DNA of 64,000 bases from Lachnospiraceae bacterium UBA6987. Lineage in GTDB: Bacteria; Bacillota; Clostridia; Lachnospirales; Lachnospiraceae. The position numbers and the translations under genes were made by a program. Below are positions 1-9,106 of this stretch, piece by piece. The stretch spans positions 1-64,000 of the forward strand of contig DJYD01000046.1 of the NCBI GenBank assembly GCA_002449955.1, written 5' to 3'. Below the pieces are notes generated by a model. That model was not told the DNA's origin. It saw nothing but the letters and a program-made list of their open reading frames with translations, and made no database searches. Numbering within the stretch: the first letter of the stretch is position 1; the number at the start of each line of letters is the position of its first letter.

Positions 1-2
1 GG

Positions 3-23
3 AAGCCATGTGCAGGAGGGTGA
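3..23 (+). CDS. 3' end of an upstream gene (partial)
   Basis: An open frame enters from the left edge and ends at a TGA at 21-23, three bases before the GTG start of rsmB. Only six codons are visible, so no product can be named. The tight spacing suggests that rsmB is translated within an operon that begins outside the window. Confidence 0.35.
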   Translation, partial: KPCAGG

Positions 24-26
24 AGT

Positions 27-1352
27 GTGGGGATAACGAAGACCGAAAAACTGGCCTTTGATATTCTGTATGCGGTAAGCGAAGCGGGCGGTAAAAGCCA
101 CCTGCAGTTAACGGATACATTTGCAGGGCACCCGGAGCTGACAGCGATAGACCGGGCTGCCGTGACGAATTTCGTGCACGGCACACTGGAAAAGCAGATC
201 CTGCTTGACCTGCGTATTGAAGAGCTTTCGAACCTTCCCGTCAGAAAAATGAAGCCGAAGGTCAGGTGCGCTTTGCGACTCGGCTTCTACCAGCTGCTGT
301 TTCTGGACCGGGTCCCGGCATCCAGAATCATTCGGGACTGTGTGGAGCTGACCAGAAAAAGCGGTTATGAAGGCCTGACCGGCTTTGTCAACGGCGTGTT
401 AAGGAAAGCTTCCGTGAAGACCGACTGGAAAGCGGTGCCTGAAGCAGCTGCCGCCGGCTTTCCCGCCTGGCTGTGGGACAGGCTCGTGCAGGAATACGGC
501 ATTTGCGCCGTCCGGGAAATGGCGGCTTCTCTCGGCTCCAGGAACCCGCTGACGCTGCGCATTAATGTATCCCGCATGGCGCCTGAGGAAGCAAAAAGGC
601 TGCTGGAAGAAGACGGCTGGATCTGTGAACCCACAGTGCTCGCCGAGGCGGTCTCCCTCAGAAGGGGTGAGGCTGCTGTGCCGTTAGAGAGGACGCGGCT
701 CCTTTCAGGCGGCTTTGCCGTGCCGCAGGACCTTTCGAGTATCCTTGCTGTCAGGCTTGCTGCACCTGCGCGCGGTGATAAGGTTCTTGATCTGTGTGCG
801 GCTCCGGGAGGAAAATCGATCCACGCTGCCGATCTTGTGGGAAAGGAAGGCTATGTTCTTTCCTGCGATCTGACAGAAAAAAAGGTGCGTCTTCTGGAGG
901 AGAATATCCGCCGGAACGGCTTTGATAATATCTGCGCGAGACAGGCTGATGCCCTCGTATTTGACAGGGAGAAGGTCGGGGCTTATGACCTTGTGATTGC
1001 GGACCTTCCCTGCTCCGGGCTCGGCGTGATCGGCCGTAAACCGGAGATCCGTTTCCGCGTGACGGAAGAGGAGATCCGCTCCCTTGCCGCACTTCAGCGG
1101 GATATCCTGCAGCAGGCAGCCGCTTATGTGAAACCGGGAGGAAAGCTTTTATTTTCCACCTGCACGATGACAAGGGAAGAAAACCAGGAGAATGCAGCCT
1201 GGCTGAAGGAGAAGGCCGGTTTCGAACCGGTAAGTCTCGAGGGGGCCGTGCCGGAGCCGTTTGCCGGGGCACTGCAGGAAAACTGTCTGCAGCTGCTTCC
1301 TTCCGGGCTCTCCGACGGATTCTTTATCAGCGTCTGGCGAAAACCCAGGTAA
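27..1352 (+). CDS. rsmB: 16S rRNA (cytosine-967-C5)-methyltransferase RsmB
   Basis: Predicted 441-residue SAM-dependent enzyme that methylates C5 of cytosine 967 in 16S rRNA during 30S assembly in the cytoplasm. The first ~150 residues resemble the NusB-like RNA-binding domain of the family. The methyltransferase domain follows, with the SAM loop LDLCAAPGGKS near residue 254 and the two family cysteines in DLPCSG (C329) and STCTM (C379, the usual nucleophile). Length is normal. The start is a GTG with AGGAGGG six bases upstream. It heads the rsmB-rlmN-prpC-prkC-rsgA-rpe order common in Clostridia, which supports the assignment. Confidence 0.95.
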   Translation: MGITKTEKLAFDILYAVSEAGGKSHLQLTDTFAGHPELTAIDRAAVTNFVHGTLEKQILLDLRIEELSNLPVRKMKPKVRCALRLGFYQLLFLDRVPASRIIRDCVELTRKSGYEGLTGFVNGVLRKASVKTDWKAVPEAAAAGFPAWLWDRLVQEYGICAVREMAASLGSRNPLTLRINVSRMAPEEAKRLLEEDGWICEPTVLAEAVSLRRGEAAVPLERTRLLSGGFAVPQDLSSILAVRLAAPARGDKVLDLCAAPGGKSIHAADLVGKEGYVLSCDLTEKKVRLLEENIRRNGFDNICARQADALVFDREKVGAYDLVIADLPCSGLGVIGRKPEIRFRVTEEEIRSLAALQRDILQQAAAYVKPGGKLLFSTCTMTREENQENAAWLKEKAGFEPVSLEGAVPEPFAGALQENCLQLLPSGLSDGFFISVWRKPR

Positions 1353-1358
1353 GCATGC

Positions 1359-1379
1359 TGCCTCCGCAGGCAGGAGGCA
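1359..1379 (+). other. Intergenic hairpin between rsmB and rlmN
   Basis: A perfect 7-bp inverted repeat (TGCCTCC / GGAGGCA) with a 7-base loop lies just after the rsmB stop. It is not followed by a T run, so it is more likely an mRNA stability or processing element than a terminator. Confidence 0.3.
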
Positions 1380-1406
1380 TAGCTTAGTTCCTAAAAGGAG
1401 AAAAAC

Positions 1407-2444
1407 ATGACAGATCTGCGATCGATGACAACAGAAGAAATTACGGCTGCCCTGAAGGAGATGGGCGAGCCGTCGTTCCGCGGGGCACAGATCTTTGACT
1501 GGGTGCAGGCTAAAAAGGTCCGTTCCTTTGATGAAATGAGCAATCTGCCGAAGCGTCTGAGAGAGGCTCTTGGCACTTCTTTTTCGCTTTCATCACTGGA
1601 GATCGCACGCCGCTATGTTTCGGAAGAAGACGGCACCCGCAAATACGTTTATGCGCTGCACGACGGACTGCTCATTGAATCGGTCTTCATGCCTTATTCC
1701 TACGGCAACACTGCCTGCATTTCCTCCCAGGCCGGCTGCCGCATGGGCTGCCGTTTCTGCGCCTCCACACTGGAGGGCCTGGCCAGGAATCTGCTGCCGG
1801 GAGAGATGCTGGAGCAGATCTACCGCATGGAGGAAGACACGGGAGAGACCATTTCTCACGTGGTCATTATGGGGAGCGGCGAACCTCTGGACAATTATGA
1901 CAATCTCCTGCGCTTCATCCGCCTGATCACGGACGAAAAAGGCAAGAATTTAAGCGAGAGAAACATCACGGTTTCGACCTGCGGTCTGGTGCCGCAGATC
2001 AAGAAGCTTGCGCAGGAGCATCTGCAGATCACGCTCGCCTTGTCGCTTCACGCGCCGAATGACGCTCTCCGCCGCACCATGATGCCGATTGCCGAGGCGT
2101 ACAGCGTCAAGGAAACCGTGGCTGCCTGCGATGCTTATTTCGCGGCAACAGGCCGCCGCATGAGTTACGAATACAGTCTTGTCCATGGAGTCAATGACTC
2201 GGACGCCTGTGCCGAGGAGTTAGCCATGCTCCTGCATGGCAAGAATGCGCATGTCAATCTGATCCCTGTCAACCCGATTAAGGAACGGAATTACAAGGCT
2301 CCGGGACATGCGGCAGCCCTGCGTTTCCAAAAAAGGCTTGAAAATCTGGGGATAAATGTTACTATAAGAAAGAAGATGGGCGCGGATATCGACAGTGCCT
2401 GCGGCCAGCTTCGTCTGAAGGTTAAGGCCGAACAAGGAGAGTAA
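1407..2444 (+). CDS. rlmN: Dual-specificity RNA methyltransferase RlmN (radical SAM)
   Basis: Predicted 345-residue radical-SAM enzyme that makes 2-methyladenosine at A2503 of 23S rRNA, and in many bacteria at A37 of some tRNAs. The 4Fe-4S cluster motif CRMGCRFC gives C111, C115 and C118. The C-terminal cysteine that carries the methyl intermediate is C332 in SACGQLR. The GSGEP stretch fits SAM binding. AAAGGAG precedes the ATG. The stop is one base from the next start (2446), so prpC is translationally coupled. Full length with all key residues visible; alternative assignment to Cfr is unlikely in this housekeeping context. Confidence 0.96.
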   Translation: MTDLRSMTTEEITAALKEMGEPSFRGAQIFDWVQAKKVRSFDEMSNLPKRLREALGTSFSLSSLEIARRYVSEEDGTRKYVYALHDGLLIESVFMPYSYGNTACISSQAGCRMGCRFCASTLEGLARNLLPGEMLEQIYRMEEDTGETISHVVIMGSGEPLDNYDNLLRFIRLITDEKGKNLSERNITVSTCGLVPQIKKLAQEHLQITLALSLHAPNDALRRTMMPIAEAYSVKETVAACDAYFAATGRRMSYEYSLVHGVNDSDACAEELAMLLHGKNAHVNLIPVNPIKERNYKAPGHAAALRFQKRLENLGINVTIRKKMGADIDSACGQLRLKVKAEQGE

Positions 2445-2445
2445 C

Positions 2446-3198
2446 ATGCGTTTTTCCGCACTGACCGACCTCGGTCTCGTTCGAAAGAACAATGAGGATT
2501 CCCTGTTTGCCAGGGACTGCGCGGTCGGCCGACTGAACAATTTATTTATCGTCGCCGATGGAATGGGCGGCCATGTCGGAGGAGAATATGCCTCCGCCTT
2601 TGTCGTCTCCAAAATTCCGGAACTGCTGGAAAAAATCGATCAGCCGACAGGGATTCCGGAGCAGCTGCTCTATGTTACCGATCGGACCAACAAGGCACTT
2701 TACCAGCTGAGCCGCAACGACAAGCGGCTGCAGGGCATGGGATCGACACTGGTCATGACCTGCATCGAAGGGGACTGTGCCCATATCATCAATGTGGGCG
2801 ATTCCCGTCTCTATCTGTTTGACGGTGAGCTGCATCAGCTGACACATGATCATTCTCTGGTCGATGAGATGGTGGCTAAGGGAAAGCTGACAAAGGACGA
2901 TCCGTTCTATGCCGCCAATAAAAACGTCATCACCCGGGCCATGGGCATCAGTGCGAAAGTGGAACCGGACTATTTCCGCGTGCCGCTTCAGGCGGGCTGC
3001 AGGCTCCTGCTGTGCTCGGACGGTCTGTCGGGGATGGTGGATGACGAAGCCATGACGGCCGTGCTTGCCGGGATCGCAGATACACAGCAGGCGGCAGAAA
3101 AGCTGATGCTGTCAGCCAAGGAAAACGGCGGCAAGGACAACATCACCGTGATCCTGATCGATCTTGAAGAAGAGGATCTGACGGCAAATCTTTTTTAA
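2446..3198 (+). CDS. prpC: PP2C-family protein phosphatase (Stp/PrpC)
   Basis: A 250-residue metal-dependent Ser/Thr phosphatase expected to reverse phosphorylation by the neighbouring PASTA kinase. PP2C metal-binding motifs are present in order: NNEDS near residue 15, VADGMGGH near 39, GDSRLY near 119, DGLSGMVDD near 190 and GGKDNIT near 226. There is no membrane segment, so it is cytoplasmic. The start lies one base after the rlmN stop, and prkC follows after 52 bases. The prpC-prkC pairing is the standard arrangement in Firmicutes and makes the substrate inference strong. Confidence 0.95.
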   Translation: MRFSALTDLGLVRKNNEDSLFARDCAVGRLNNLFIVADGMGGHVGGEYASAFVVSKIPELLEKIDQPTGIPEQLLYVTDRTNKALYQLSRNDKRLQGMGSTLVMTCIEGDCAHIINVGDSRLYLFDGELHQLTHDHSLVDEMVAKGKLTKDDPFYAANKNVITRAMGISAKVEPDYFRVPLQAGCRLLLCSDGLSGMVDDEAMTAVLAGIADTQQAAEKLMLSAKENGGKDNITVILIDLEEEDLTANLF

Positions 3199-3250
3199 AA
3201 CGACGTATTACCGCGTGCGCGCGGTCTGACATATATCTGAGGGGTATTAC

Positions 3251-5755
3251 ATGCTAAGGGTAGGAACGATCTTAAACGGTCGCTATGAAATCATCAGCGC
3301 TATTGGCTCCGGCGGCATGTCTTTTGTCTACAAGGCAAAGGATATGACGCTGAAACGGCTCGTGGCGATAAAGGTACTGAAAGAAGAGTACAGCCGGGAT
3401 CCGGGGATCGTGGCCAAGTTCTCGCGTGAGGCGGAAGCTGCGGGCGGTTTATCGCATCCGAATGTCGTCAGCGTATATGATGTCGGCGAGCAGTTCGGCA
3501 CCTATTACATTGTCATGGAACTGGTGGAGGGCTTTACCCTCAAGAAATATATTGAAAAAAAGGGACAGATGTCGCAGCATGATGCGGTACAGGTGACCAT
3601 GCAGGTGGCACGCGGCCTGAATGCGGCGCATGAACAGGGCATCATCCACCGTGACGTGAAACCGCAGAATATCATGGTGTCGCGGGACGGCAAGATCAAG
3701 GTCACCGATTTCGGGATCGCGCGCATCAATGACAGCCAGACCAGCGGCGCCAATACCATGGGCAGTGTGCACTACATTTCCCCGGAACAGGCAAGAGGCG
3801 GTGTCTGCGATGAGCGCAGCGACATTTATTCCCTCGGCATCACCCTGTACGAGATGGTGACGGGCCGGGTCCCCTTCGAGGGCGAATCCACGGTCGAGGT
3901 GGCGATCAAGCACATCAAGGAGCCGATCACGCCGCCCAGCACGTATGAGCCGGACATCAATCCGAACCTTGAAAAAATCATTCTGAAATGCACGCAGAAA
4001 AAGCCGGATTACCGTTACCGCAGCATGAGCGCCCTTCTGGACGACCTGAAGAGACTGCTGGCTACGCCGTATGAAGATTTTGTGATCATGCCGGCCATGT
4101 CTGAGGTCGGTGCGACCAAGATCATGAACAAGGAAGAGGCTGAGGAGATCCGACTGGCAACAGCCGGCCGTAAGGAGCGTACGGATGCCAAGGCAGCGGC
4201 GGCACTCCTTGCTGCAGAGAAGAGCAGCAAGAAGAATGCAGACCAGGTGAAGCTCCGCACGGAGCCGATCCGGGAGAAGAAAAAGAATCTCCTTTCCGAG
4301 GAAGATATTGCTGCCGAAGAGAAGGCCCAAAAGGTCGAAAAAACATTAAATTACATCATGATCGGCATTGCCATGCTGATCCTGATCGTGCTGATCGCCA
4401 TTGTTTTCCGGGCCTGCAGTATCTTTAAAAAGCCTGCGCCGACAGCTTCGTCATCGTCAACACAGACGACGGAAGCGCAGCCGACATCAACAACGGCAGA
4501 GGAAACCACGACAGAGCCGGAGACGACAAAAGCAGAAGAAGTGAAGGTCCCGAACCTGATCGGGCAGCAATATATGGCTGCACAGGAATTGCTGCAGAGC
4601 CTGCAGCTGACCGCCGCCTTTGAGGCAGAAACCACCGGGGATTATCCGGATTTCACCATTATCAGACAATCTCACGAAGAAGGAACGCTGGTCCCGAAGG
4701 GCAGCGAGATCACCCTGTGGGTGGCGATCCCTCCGCAGGCAGGTGTCCTGATCCCGAATTCCATTGCCGGCAAATCCATCGCGGAAGCGACGGATATCCT
4801 GGCCAAGGAAGGCCTGCGGGTCTCGGATCAGTACAGCTATGTGCACAGCAAGATCGCGAAGGGCCTGGTCTGCGATTCGAATCCGACGATGGGCAAGGTC
4901 GTGGAAAAGGGCAGCCAGCTGACACTGCTCATCAGCCTTGGGCCTGAAAACGGCACGGTGCCGTCCGTCCTTGGCAGGAACGAGACGGAAGCGAGATCGG
5001 CGCTTGCCAATGCCGGCTTTGATTTGAACCGTGTCTTTACGGATTCCAATACGATTTATTCGGAAGCTTATGCAGCCGGGACGGTAGCCCGGATCTATAC
5101 CTTCGACGGTGACCTGAGCGAAGGCAGTACCTTAAGCTTCTCGACTGATATTTACCTGACGCTCAGCCACGGGGCAACCTTTAACGTGGATCCGTCCTCT
5201 TTCCTGGGCCGTACGGACATCGACGCTGCCGTCAATGAACTGCAGACGCTCGGCCTCAAGGTGACGACGGTCGCTGAACCGCAGTCGACATACCCGAACG
5301 GACAGATCTGCTGGCTGACCGTGAATCCGGATTCGGAAGGCGTGACGGCCGCGCATGTGTTTAATAAAGGCGATACGATCTACCTGCATTACAGCACATA
5401 CGAGGAACCGACCACGGAACCGGAGACAACAACGACCGAGGAAGCAACGGAAGCGCCGACAGAACCGGTAACCGAGCCGGTGACGGAAGAGGAGACAAGC
5501 ACAGAGGAAGAACAGGGCGAGACGATACGCATCGATCCCAATGTCTACTATGGACGGACAGATGTGGACGCGGTCACAGCAGAGCTGCAGGCTCTCAGCT
5601 TTATCGTGGAAGTCAAGTCGGAACCGCTTTCCTCGTATCCGAAGGATCAGATCTGCTGGCTGTCAACCTCGGAAAATGACGGTGATATCACCGCTGACGT
5701 CGCGCTGCCCGTCGGATCGACCATCTGGGTCCATGTCAGTGCAAAAGAAGAGTAA
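3251..5755 (+). CDS. prkC: PASTA-domain Ser/Thr protein kinase PrkC
   Basis: An 834-residue membrane kinase that senses muropeptides or lipid II in its family and phosphorylates cell-wall and growth proteins. The cytoplasmic kinase domain (about residues 10-275) shows the glycine loop GSGGMSFVYKAK, VAIKVL, HRDVKPQN and DFGIA. A juxtamembrane stretch leads to one membrane helix near residues 372-392 and a Ser/Thr-rich linker. Outside the cell are about five PASTA-type units: three recognisable ones to about residue 640, then two related units starting with GRTD and separated by a Thr/Glu-rich linker. GAGGGG precedes the ATG. The last two units differ from canonical PASTA. Confidence 0.95.
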   Translation: MLRVGTILNGRYEIISAIGSGGMSFVYKAKDMTLKRLVAIKVLKEEYSRDPGIVAKFSREAEAAGGLSHPNVVSVYDVGEQFGTYYIVMELVEGFTLKKYIEKKGQMSQHDAVQVTMQVARGLNAAHEQGIIHRDVKPQNIMVSRDGKIKVTDFGIARINDSQTSGANTMGSVHYISPEQARGGVCDERSDIYSLGITLYEMVTGRVPFEGESTVEVAIKHIKEPITPPSTYEPDINPNLEKIILKCTQKKPDYRYRSMSALLDDLKRLLATPYEDFVIMPAMSEVGATKIMNKEEAEEIRLATAGRKERTDAKAAAALLAAEKSSKKNADQVKLRTEPIREKKKNLLSEEDIAAEEKAQKVEKTLNYIMIGIAMLILIVLIAIVFRACSIFKKPAPTASSSSTQTTEAQPTSTTAEETTTEPETTKAEEVKVPNLIGQQYMAAQELLQSLQLTAAFEAETTGDYPDFTIIRQSHEEGTLVPKGSEITLWVAIPPQAGVLIPNSIAGKSIAEATDILAKEGLRVSDQYSYVHSKIAKGLVCDSNPTMGKVVEKGSQLTLLISLGPENGTVPSVLGRNETEARSALANAGFDLNRVFTDSNTIYSEAYAAGTVARIYTFDGDLSEGSTLSFSTDIYLTLSHGATFNVDPSSFLGRTDIDAAVNELQTLGLKVTTVAEPQSTYPNGQICWLTVNPDSEGVTAAHVFNKGDTIYLHYSTYEEPTTEPETTTTEEATEAPTEPVTEPVTEEETSTEEEQGETIRIDPNVYYGRTDVDAVTAELQALSFIVEVKSEPLSSYPKDQICWLSTSENDGDITADVALPVGSTIWVHVSAKEE

Positions 5756-5759
5756 AACA

Positions 5760-5792
5760 AGCGGGAGGGCCATAGTGCCCTCCGCGCTTTAT
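5760..5792 (+). terminator. Hairpin between prkC and rsgA
   Basis: GAGGGC/GCCCTC with flanking AGCG/CGCT pairs forms a GC-rich stem with a 6-base loop, followed by only a short TTTAT. It may attenuate rather than stop transcription, since rsgA and rpe continue on the same strand. Confidence 0.4.
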
Positions 5793-5814
5793 CCGGAAAA
5801 ATCAGGAAGGACAT

Positions 5815-6690
5815 ATGCAGGGGAAAATCATTAAAGGAATAGGCGGTTTTTATACCGTGCATGACGGCGCACAGACGGTGCTGACCTGCCGGGCGAAGGG
5901 CATTTTCAGAAACAGGGGCGAGAAGCCTCTGGTCGGCGACAACTGCGAGTTTTCCCGTATCGAAGAGGAAGAGGGAACAGGCAGGATCGACAAGCTGCTG
6001 CCCCGGAAAAATGAATTGATCCGTCCGGCTGTTGCCAACATGGATCAGGCCCTGATCCTGGTGAGCGCGGGAAAGCCGGCTTTTCATCCTCTGCTGCTTG
6101 ATAATTTTCTTCTCTGGATGGGGATGCAGGGCGTCCCTACCCTGATCGGTATCGGGAAATGTGACCAGGACCCGGATGAGGCTGCGCGGATCGCGGCACA
6201 ATATGCGGGGACCGGATATCCGGTGCTGATTTTCAGCGCGTTAACGGGAGAAGGGGTGCCTGAACTTCGGACGGCACTTGCCGGCAGGACGACGGTGCTT
6301 GCCGGGGCCAGCGGAGTGGGCAAATCCACACTGTTAAATGCACTGATCCCCGAAGCCGGTATGGAGACCGGTGAGCTTTCCGCCCGTCTTGGACGGGGAC
6401 GGCACACCACCCGTCATTCCGAAATATTTTTCCTGGAAAAAGACAGCTTTGTCCTGGATACCCCGGGCTTTACCTCTTTGGATACCCCGGAACTGGAAAT
6501 CTCTGAGATCGGCGGCTTCTATCCTGAATTCACCGAAGCGTCTAGGCACTGCCGTTTCCCGGACTGTCTGCATGACCGGGAGCCGGACTGCGGCGTAAAG
6601 GCGGCCGTTCGTGCCGGTGCGATCGCACGAAGCCGCTACGAGAGCTATCGCCGCAATCTGGAAGATGTTCGCGCGCGCAGACCGTATTAA
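5815..6690 (+). CDS. rsgA: Ribosome small-subunit-dependent GTPase RsgA
   Basis: A 291-residue circularly permuted GTPase that assists late 30S maturation. The N-terminal OB-fold (about residues 1-70) precedes the permuted GTPase motifs: GKCD (G4) near residue 121, GASGVGKST (G1) near 164 and DTPGF (G3) near 219. The C-terminal zinc module has the Cys/His set in CRFPDCLHDREPDC. Its place between prkC and rpe matches many Firmicutes. The ATG follows an AGGAAGG ribosome site. Confidence 0.95.
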   Translation: MQGKIIKGIGGFYTVHDGAQTVLTCRAKGIFRNRGEKPLVGDNCEFSRIEEEEGTGRIDKLLPRKNELIRPAVANMDQALILVSAGKPAFHPLLLDNFLLWMGMQGVPTLIGIGKCDQDPDEAARIAAQYAGTGYPVLIFSALTGEGVPELRTALAGRTTVLAGASGVGKSTLLNALIPEAGMETGELSARLGRGRHTTRHSEIFFLEKDSFVLDTPGFTSLDTPELEISEIGGFYPEFTEASRHCRFPDCLHDREPDCGVKAAVRAGAIARSRYESYRRNLEDVRARRPY

Positions 6691-6714
6691 TACTCTGTCA
6701 AGAAAGGAACCCTT

Positions 6715-7374
6715 ATGAAAAACATCCTTGCTCCTTCGATCCTCTCTGCTGACTTCGGTCATCTGGCCGATGCTGTCTCTGCGATTACGCAGGCCGGTGC
6801 GGAATTTGTTCATATCGATGTTATGGACGGGGCTTTTGTCCCCTCGATTTCCTTTGGCATGCCTGTCATGCGCTCGATCCGCCCGGTTACCGACGCGGTC
6901 TTTGATGTGCATCTGATGATCGAGGATCCGGACCGTTATCTGGAGGATTTTGCTGCTGCCGGTGCCGACATGATCACCGTGCATGCGGAAGCCTGCAGAC
7001 ATCTTGACCGGAGCATACAGAAGATCCACGACCTGGGGAAAAAGGCCAGCGTTGCCCTGAACCCGGCAACCCCGCTTAGCGCCGTGGAATGGGTCTTGCC
7101 GCAGATCGATATGCTGCTTGTGATGAGCGTCAATCCCGGCTTCGGGGGGCAGTCCTTTATTCCTTATTCTCTGGAAAAACTGCGCCGCGCCAGACAGATG
7201 ATCGAGGCTTCGGGAAAGAGCATCGATCTGGAAGTGGATGGCGGCGTCAAATTAAGCAATGCAAAAGAAATTTTGGAAGCCGGGGCCAATGTGCTGGTAG
7301 CGGGCTCGGCAGTCTTCCGCGGGGATGCGGCAGAAAATACTGCGGCCTTCCTGAAACTGATGGGAGAGGTATAA
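6715..7374 (+). CDS. rpe: Ribulose-phosphate 3-epimerase
   Basis: A 219-residue TIM-barrel enzyme that interconverts ribulose 5-phosphate and xylulose 5-phosphate in the pentose phosphate pathway. Seen motifs are SILSADFG at the N terminus, HIDVMDGAFVPS (first catalytic Asp and metal site), HLMIEDP, MSVNPGFGGQ (phosphate and flexible loop) and LEVDGG (second Asp). AGAAAGGA precedes the ATG. The stop codon overlaps the next ATG (TAATG), showing coupling to the downstream lipoprotein. Length and motifs are typical. Confidence 0.96.
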   Translation: MKNILAPSILSADFGHLADAVSAITQAGAEFVHIDVMDGAFVPSISFGMPVMRSIRPVTDAVFDVHLMIEDPDRYLEDFAAAGADMITVHAEACRHLDRSIQKIHDLGKKASVALNPATPLSAVEWVLPQIDMLLVMSVNPGFGGQSFIPYSLEKLRRARQMIEASGKSIDLEVDGGVKLSNAKEILEAGANVLVAGSAVFRGDAAENTAAFLKLMGEV

Positions 7375-8345
7375 TGAAGCATTTGCGAAAAGCTGCCTGC
7401 CTGGCCCTTTCGCTGGTCCTGCTTCTTTGCAGCTGCGGCGGAACCAAAATGGGAGGGGACACGCTGCTTCAGATCGGAGAAGAGCGCTTCACCCGTCAGG
7501 AGGCAGCCGTATTTCTCCTGTCGCAGCACAGCATTTACGCGTGCGAATACGGAGAAGATATCTGGAAGGTACAGCTGTCGGACGGCAGCTTTGAGTCATA
7601 TGTCAGAAAGGCGATGCTGGATTATCTGGAACGGCTGTTCCTCGTGGACTGCGCGGCCAGGGAAGAAGGCATCTCACTGAGCACCGCGGAGAAGGCGGCC
7701 GTGGAAAAAGCGGCTGACGCATTTTTCCGCGATCTGAATGAAGAAACGATAACAAAAACCGGCCTGACGCGGGAAATCTGCGAGCAGGCTTACACGCGCT
7801 TTGCGAGGGCGCAGATTTTCTACCGGCAGGTGCTCGGACGCGGCATGGACGAGATCAGCGATGAGGAGGCAAGGGCCGTTAAGATCCTGATCGTTTCCGT
7901 GGCGAAGGATCTGGGGATCGAAACGGCACAGGCCCTGCTTGCCAAAATCAAAGCCGGAACCTCTGCCATAGAGGCAACCAAGAACAAAGAAGGCATGACG
8001 ATCCGTCAGGAAACGATCGTGCGGGGAACATATTCGGACAGCTTCGATACCCTGGTCTTTGCTCTCAAAAAAGATCAGTGGAGCCCGGTCATTACACTGC
8101 AGAATGACTACGTGTTGGTGCAGTGCCTGTCTGTCTATGAAGAAGAGGCGACAGCTGTGAACAAGGCTGTCATGGAGAAGGAAAACCGGGAGCGGCAGCT
8201 CGAAGAGGCCATGACGGCCTACGGAAGCAAGATCACGCTGGTGATGAATCCTGCGGCATGGGAGGATGTATCCATGAGCAGTTTGCAGGGACTTTCTCCG
8301 GCCAATTTCTATGACTACACTGCCGGGCTCGTGGTGAATTACTGA
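7374..8345 (+). CDS. Foldase-like lipoprotein (PrsA/SurA-type)
   Basis: Predicted 323-residue exported lipoprotein. The ATG overlaps the rpe stop, and GGGAGAGG upstream serves as ribosome site. Residues 1-20 form a signal peptide ending at the lipidated cysteine in LLLCSC (C21). The body is charged and helical. The C-terminal half, with KILIVSVAKD, ALLAKIKAG and WSPVITLQNDYVLV, resembles parvulin-type peptidyl-prolyl isomerase domains and their SurA/PrsA neighbours. It may therefore help fold secreted proteins at the outer membrane face. The isomerase active site could not be confirmed by eye, so only the fold-level similarity is claimed. A longer in-frame opening exists upstream but would overlap rpe and lack the signal peptide at the N terminus. 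Confidence 0.75.
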   Translation: MKHLRKAACLALSLVLLLCSCGGTKMGGDTLLQIGEERFTRQEAAVFLLSQHSIYACEYGEDIWKVQLSDGSFESYVRKAMLDYLERLFLVDCAAREEGISLSTAEKAAVEKAADAFFRDLNEETITKTGLTREICEQAYTRFARAQIFYRQVLGRGMDEISDEEARAVKILIVSVAKDLGIETAQALLAKIKAGTSAIEATKNKEGMTIRQETIVRGTYSDSFDTLVFALKKDQWSPVITLQNDYVLVQCLSVYEEEATAVNKAVMEKENRERQLEEAMTAYGSKITLVMNPAAWEDVSMSSLQGLSPANFYDYTAGLVVNY

Positions 8346-8363
8346 GCCGCAAAGGGGGAAGAC

Positions 8364-9059
8364 ATGGCTGCCATACAGGGTGAATGGCTGAAGGCGCTGG
8401 CACCGGAGTTCAGAAAGCCTTATTACCGCAAACTTTATGAGACCGTGAAAAAGGAGTATGCCACCCGCATCATCTATCCGCCGTCTGAGGACCTGTTTTC
8501 TGCCTATGAGGCGACGCCGCTTGAACAGGTCAAGGTCGTGATCCTCGGACAGGATCCCTATCATGAACCGGGGCAGGCACATGGCATGTGCTTTTCGGTG
8601 CGGCCCGGCGTGGAGATCCCGCCGTCGCTGCAGAACATCTATCAGGAGCTGCATGAGGACCTTGGCTGCGACATGCCGGACAATGGCTACCTCATGAAGT
8701 GGGCACGGCAGGGTGTTTTCCTGCTCAATACGGTGCTCACGGTGCGCGCCCACGCGGCTAATTCTCACCGGGGAATCGGCTGGGAGGAATTCACCGATGC
8801 ATCGATCCGGGCGCTGAACGAGCAGGACCGGCCTATCGTCTATCTGCTGTGGGGGCGGCCCGCGCAGCAAAAAATGACCCTGCTTAACAATCCGAAACAA
8901 CTGGTGCTGACTGCACCGCACCCGAGCCCGCTGTCCGCTTACAGGGGATTCTTTGGCTGCAGACATTTCAGCAAGGCCAATGCTTTCCTGGAGGCGCAGG
9001 GAATTACGCCTATTGACTGGCAGATCGATGACGTCGGATACGGACAGGGGCATATCTGA
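8364..9059 (+). CDS. ung: Uracil-DNA glycosylase
   Basis: A 231-residue family 1 glycosylase that removes uracil from DNA in base excision repair. The catalytic water-activating motif GQDPYHEPGQAHG lies near residues 62-74, and the DNA-intercalation loop HPSPLSAYRGFFG near 192-204. A short GTAA-type spacing follows the lipoprotein stop and AAAGGGGG precedes the ATG. Length matches the family. It probably shares the transcript of the upstream genes. Confidence 0.97.
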   Translation: MAAIQGEWLKALAPEFRKPYYRKLYETVKKEYATRIIYPPSEDLFSAYEATPLEQVKVVILGQDPYHEPGQAHGMCFSVRPGVEIPPSLQNIYQELHEDLGCDMPDNGYLMKWARQGVFLLNTVLTVRAHAANSHRGIGWEEFTDASIRALNEQDRPIVYLLWGRPAQQKMTLLNNPKQLVLTAPHPSPLSAYRGFFGCRHFSKANAFLEAQGITPIDWQIDDVGYGQGHI

Positions 9060-9106
9060 AACGCAGCATATATAAACGGACGACAATTGAATAAGGAGGT
9101 CTGCAA

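Noticed and set aside
7674..9086. 470-codon minus-strand frame across the lipoprotein and ung genes
   Set aside because: Covers two well-supported plus-strand genes; Arg/His-rich translation typical of antisense frames.
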